Both the position numbers and the translations under genes were made by a program. Below are positions 61,716-64,000 of a DNA stretch of 64,000 nt, piece by piece. Below the pieces are notes generated by a model. The model had not been told where the DNA came from. It saw only the letters and a list, made by a program, of their open reading frames with translations, and searched no databases. Source of the DNA: Granulosicoccus antarcticus IMCC3135 (lineage in GTDB: Bacteria; Pseudomonadota; Gammaproteobacteria; Granulosicoccales; Granulosicoccaceae); contig NZ_CP018632.1 in NCBI RefSeq assembly GCF_002215215.1, positions 762,001-826,000 of the forward strand. The letters run 5' to 3'. How positions within the stretch are numbered: the stretch's first letter is position 1; every line of letters begins with the position of its first letter.

Positions 61716-62096
61716 TCAGTGGCTTTCAGCTTTTTCAGGGCAACTCCATAATTTTACGGCAGCCTCTGCCTGCTCACCCAGGCTCATGCATTCGTCAGCA
61801 ACGCACAAGGTCCAGGGTGAAGCGGTGGCTCCGGAGGCTGACAGATGCAAAGCCGGTAGTGGTGGCAGGGTGGGTTGCCACTGCCACCAGCCATCGATCA
61901 GTTTTGCACCTTCGCCCGGGTCCATGCCGGCACCCGAACCTTTCACGCGTGCAGATTCCAGCACGAGGGCATTGTCTTCAATAACCCATGACTCCTGCCA
62001 TTCAGTCTTCTCGACAGAATGAGTCCAGGAGAGCGTAAAGCTGGAAGTGCTCCAGCTGAACAAGGCGGCAGCCGTTGCTACGCACAGAGCACTCAT
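61716..62096 (-). CDS. DUF1850 protein, TRAP-associated
   Basis: A 126-residue protein with an N-terminal signal or anchor segment (ALCVATAAALFSW). Family landmarks: FTLSWTHSVEKTEWQESW, giving DUF1850's S-W-x-H-S-V-E-K motif, and GSGAGMDPGEGA. DUF1850 genes usually stand beside fused TRAP/TAXI permeases (established genomic pattern). Here its start overlaps the stop of the TRAP permease gene by four bases. Role unknown; it is secreted or periplasmic and may assist transport. Bases 61568-61715 hold no gene. Confidence 0.85.
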   Translation of the reverse strand: MSALCVATAAALFSWSTSSFTLSWTHSVEKTEWQESWVIEDNALVLESARVKGSGAGMDPGEGAKLIDGWWQWQPTLPPLPALHLSASGATASPWTLCVADECMSLGEQAEAAVKLWSCPEKAESH

Positions 62097-64000
62097 GCAC
62101 GCGATTGACGCCAGATCAGATAGCCGAACAGGCCTGCCAGTACAAAGCCGATCTCGTCAGCCAGGGGCAGTGATGCTATCAGGCTGAAGGCTGCAACGAC
62201 GGCCAGTATTCGCATCGGCCAGCTCAGCGCCGATTTTGCATAGCCAATGACCGCAGAGCCCCACAGGCCAATCGCCAGTAGCACCTTGAAGACTATGTAG
62301 ATGACAGCCAATGGGTAACCGATTGATTCTGCCAATGGGCCACCGTCCTGCAGCATCAATGCCGGGGTGTACACCGCCATATACGGAATCACAAAACCGG
62401 CGGCAGCCACCTTGATGGCTTCCATTGAGATCTTCAAGCCATTTTCCTTGGCAATCGGTGCGGCTGCAAAACAGGCCAGTGCTACCGGCGGTGTCAGATC
62501 AGCCAGGATGCCGAAGTAGAAGACAAACATGTGGCTGACGATCAGTGGCACGCCCAGTTCAAGAAGCGCAGGGCCGGCGATGGACGACGTGATGATGTAA
62601 TTGGGAATGGTTGGAATACCCATTCCCAGAATGATGCAGGTGATCATGGTCAGCACCAGCGACAGGAACAGACTCTGCTCACCAATCGAGACGATGTATT
62701 GACCGAAGGTGTTGGCGGCACCGGTCAGCGTCATGGTGCCGATGATAATACCCACGACAGCGCAGGCAACGCCGACGGGCAAGGCGGTGCGTGCACCTTC
62801 TGCCAGAGAGTCACGGCAGATGACCAGTGTTTCACGGCCGCCCTGCGAAAAGGCATTCCAGCCGATCAGTACCAGCACGGCCAGCGAGACGACTTTGATG
62901 CCGAACTGCAGGAATGCAGCTGCTACAAGTCCCAGTGCAACCCAGAAGATAATACGCAACGGCCCTTCACCCAGACCCAGTGCAATCGAGCCACCCAGTA
63001 TGAGCATGACCGTCAGACCCAGGCCAACGGTACCGGCAAACAGAGGGGTATAGCCGCTGAACAGCAACCAGACTAGTACACCCAGAGGTAGTAGCAGATA
63101 CCAGCTTTTCTTGAGTGCTGCCATGGGCGAGGGCAGCTCGGATTTTGGAACGCCGACAAGGCCATGGCGTCCGGCTTCCAGATGAACCATGAGCAGAGCT
63201 GAAACAAAGTAGAGAACGGCGGGGATGATCGCTGCCTTGACGACATCGACATATTCGACGCCCAGTGTCTCTGCCATGATGAAAGCCACGGCACCCATGA
63301 CGGGTGGCATAAGCTGACCGCCCATGGAGGCAGTGGCTTCGACGCCACCGGCAAAAGCCGAGCGATAACCGAAACGCTTCATGAGAGGGATGGTGAATTG
63401 ACCCGTGGTCACCACGTTGGCGACACCGGAACCTGAAATGGTGCCCATCAGAGCTGATGAGATGACGGAGACCTTGGCGGCACCGCCCAGTTTGTGGCCG
63501 ACCAGACCGAGCGATACATCAGTAAACAGACGAATCATGCCTGCCCGCTCGAGAAAGGAGCCAAACAGGATGAACAGGAAGATATAGGTGGACGAGACGT
63601 AGACAGGGATGCCGTAGATCCCTTCGGTCCCATAAGCCATATGATCAATGACCTGTTCGAAATCGTAGCCGCGATGATTCAGCGGAGAAGGCAGATGCTG
63701 GCCAAACAGACAGTAGGCCAGGAACAGACCGGCGATGATGGGCAGCGCGGGACCCATCAGTATCCAGGTGGACAGAAAGACCAGTACCAGGATGATGACA
63801 CCGACGATGATGTCACGTTGCAAGGGGTCACCTGCACGCAGAAGCAAGTCGTTGTATTCCACCCATTGATACAAGGCAACGCCAACGCCTGCGACGGCGC
63901 AACCGATCATCAGCCAGCTGGCCCATGCCGGCCACTGACGCGACAGGGCTACCAGCGGCATGCCCAGTAGCAGCAGGAAGCCTACGTGCAAGGCGCGGAC
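62093..64000 (-). CDS. TRAP transporter fused permease, N-terminus beyond the window
   Basis: The visible part of a 4TM/12TM-type fused TRAP permease of at least 635 residues; the frame runs to base 64000 (reading V-R-A-L-H-V-G-F), so the true start lies outside. GTEGIYGIPVYVSSTYIF, VEATASMGGQLMPPVMGAV, GMGIPTIPNYIITSSIAGPALLELG match the large subunit. It is coupled by a four-base overlap to the DUF1850 gene downstream. A TAXI binding-protein gene is expected just beyond the window (inference). A second, independent TAXI system exists at 40.5-43.3 kb. Confidence 0.92.
   Translation of the reverse strand, partial: VRALHVGFLLLLGMPLVALSRQWPAWASWLMIGCAVAGVGVALYQWVEYNDLLLRAGDPLQRDIIVGVIILVLVFLSTWILMGPALPIIAGLFLAYCLFGQHLPSPLNHRGYDFEQVIDHMAYGTEGIYGIPVYVSSTYIFLFILFGSFLERAGMIRLFTDVSLGLVGHKLGGAAKVSVISSALMGTISGSGVANVVTTGQFTIPLMKRFGYRSAFAGGVEATASMGGQLMPPVMGAVAFIMAETLGVEYVDVVKAAIIPAVLYFVSALLMVHLEAGRHGLVGVPKSELPSPMAALKKSWYLLLPLGVLVWLLFSGYTPLFAGTVGLGLTVMLILGGSIALGLGEGPLRIIFWVALGLVAAAFLQFGIKVVSLAVLVLIGWNAFSQGGRETLVICRDSLAEGARTALPVGVACAVVGIIIGTMTLTGAANTFGQYIVSIGEQSLFLSLVLTMITCIILGMGIPTIPNYIITSSIAGPALLELGVPLIVSHMFVFYFGILADLTPPVALACFAAAPIAKENGLKISMEAIKVAAAGFVIPYMAVYTPALMLQDGGPLAESIGYPLAVIYIVFKVLLAIGLWGSAVIGYAKSALSWPMRILAVVAAFSLIASLPLADEIGFVLAGLFGYLIWRQSRA

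Noticed and set aside
1-64000. Prophage, transposon or integrated island
   Set aside because: No integrase, transposase, tRNA-flanked direct repeat or phage structural gene is visible; composition seems even across the window.

Overview
The window reads as a gene-dense stretch of a Gram-negative, probably marine or environmental proteobacterial chromosome, most likely gammaproteobacterial. The evidence is a trimeric-type porin, a TonB-dependent receptor, lipopolysaccharide glycosyltransferases, TAXI-type TRAP transporters, HrpB helicase, GlgC, and a two-subunit NAD-linked formate dehydrogenase. I see no rRNA, tRNA, prophage, insertion sequence or CRISPR array. Genus-level placement is not possible from sequence reading alone. 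The genes run off both ends: a rhodanese is cut at base 1 and a TRAP permease at base 64000.

Layout. 1-3.1 kb: a sulfur module (rhodanese, TsuA/YeeE-type transporter, a 54-residue membrane peptide, and a divergently controlled YeeE/YedE pair) beside a two-cysteine BigR/SqrR-type ArsR repressor. 3.2-6.3 kb: FAH-family hydrolase, double PRC-barrel protein and an HI0933-type flavoprotein. 6.3-12.1 kb: a three-gene operon of TonB-dependent receptor, periplasmic binding protein and hybrid histidine kinase, which looks like an envelope-spanning sensory chain. 12.5-20 kb: glutaminase, then a cyclic-nucleotide cluster. That cluster holds an ABC-exporter-like protein with decayed ATPase motifs, a long insertion and a fused cNMP-binding domain, a free cNMP-binding protein, a membrane class III cyclase and a cyclase-like DUF3095 protein. 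20-24 kb: HrpB and a soluble chemoreceptor.

24.4-32.3 kb: envelope glycan genes. A GT2 / VTT-domain / ArnT-like operon faces a cluster of DUF6165, GT9, WaaE-like GT2 and CDP-glycerol-transferase-like genes and a small outer-membrane protein. Between the two convergent operons lies an exact 11-copy octamer array (ATTGAGCT) bracketed by two perfect hairpins. 32.5-40.4 kb: porin, an acyl-CoA-synthetase-like/thiolase-like pair, nitroreductase with AmtB, and an MFS transporter.

39.8-51.4 kb: a C1 block. A TAXI TRAP transporter with a cupin protein is transcribed away from a LysR regulator, which leads into a NuoEF-fused formate dehydrogenase (beta plus alpha subunits). A YcaC-like hydrolase and formate-tetrahydrofolate ligase follow. 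Formate can therefore be either oxidised to CO2 with NADH formation or assimilated through folate. 51.5-64 kb: GAF histidine kinase, 4CL-like ligase, GlgC, MFS permease, SLC13 permease with RCK_C domains, an Orn/Lys/Arg decarboxylase, and a DUF1850 / TRAP permease pair.

The strongest candidates for something under-described are the cyclic-nucleotide/degenerate ABC cluster (13.5-20 kb), the receptor-binding protein-kinase operon (6.3-12.1 kb) and the octamer array (27.74-27.83 kb).
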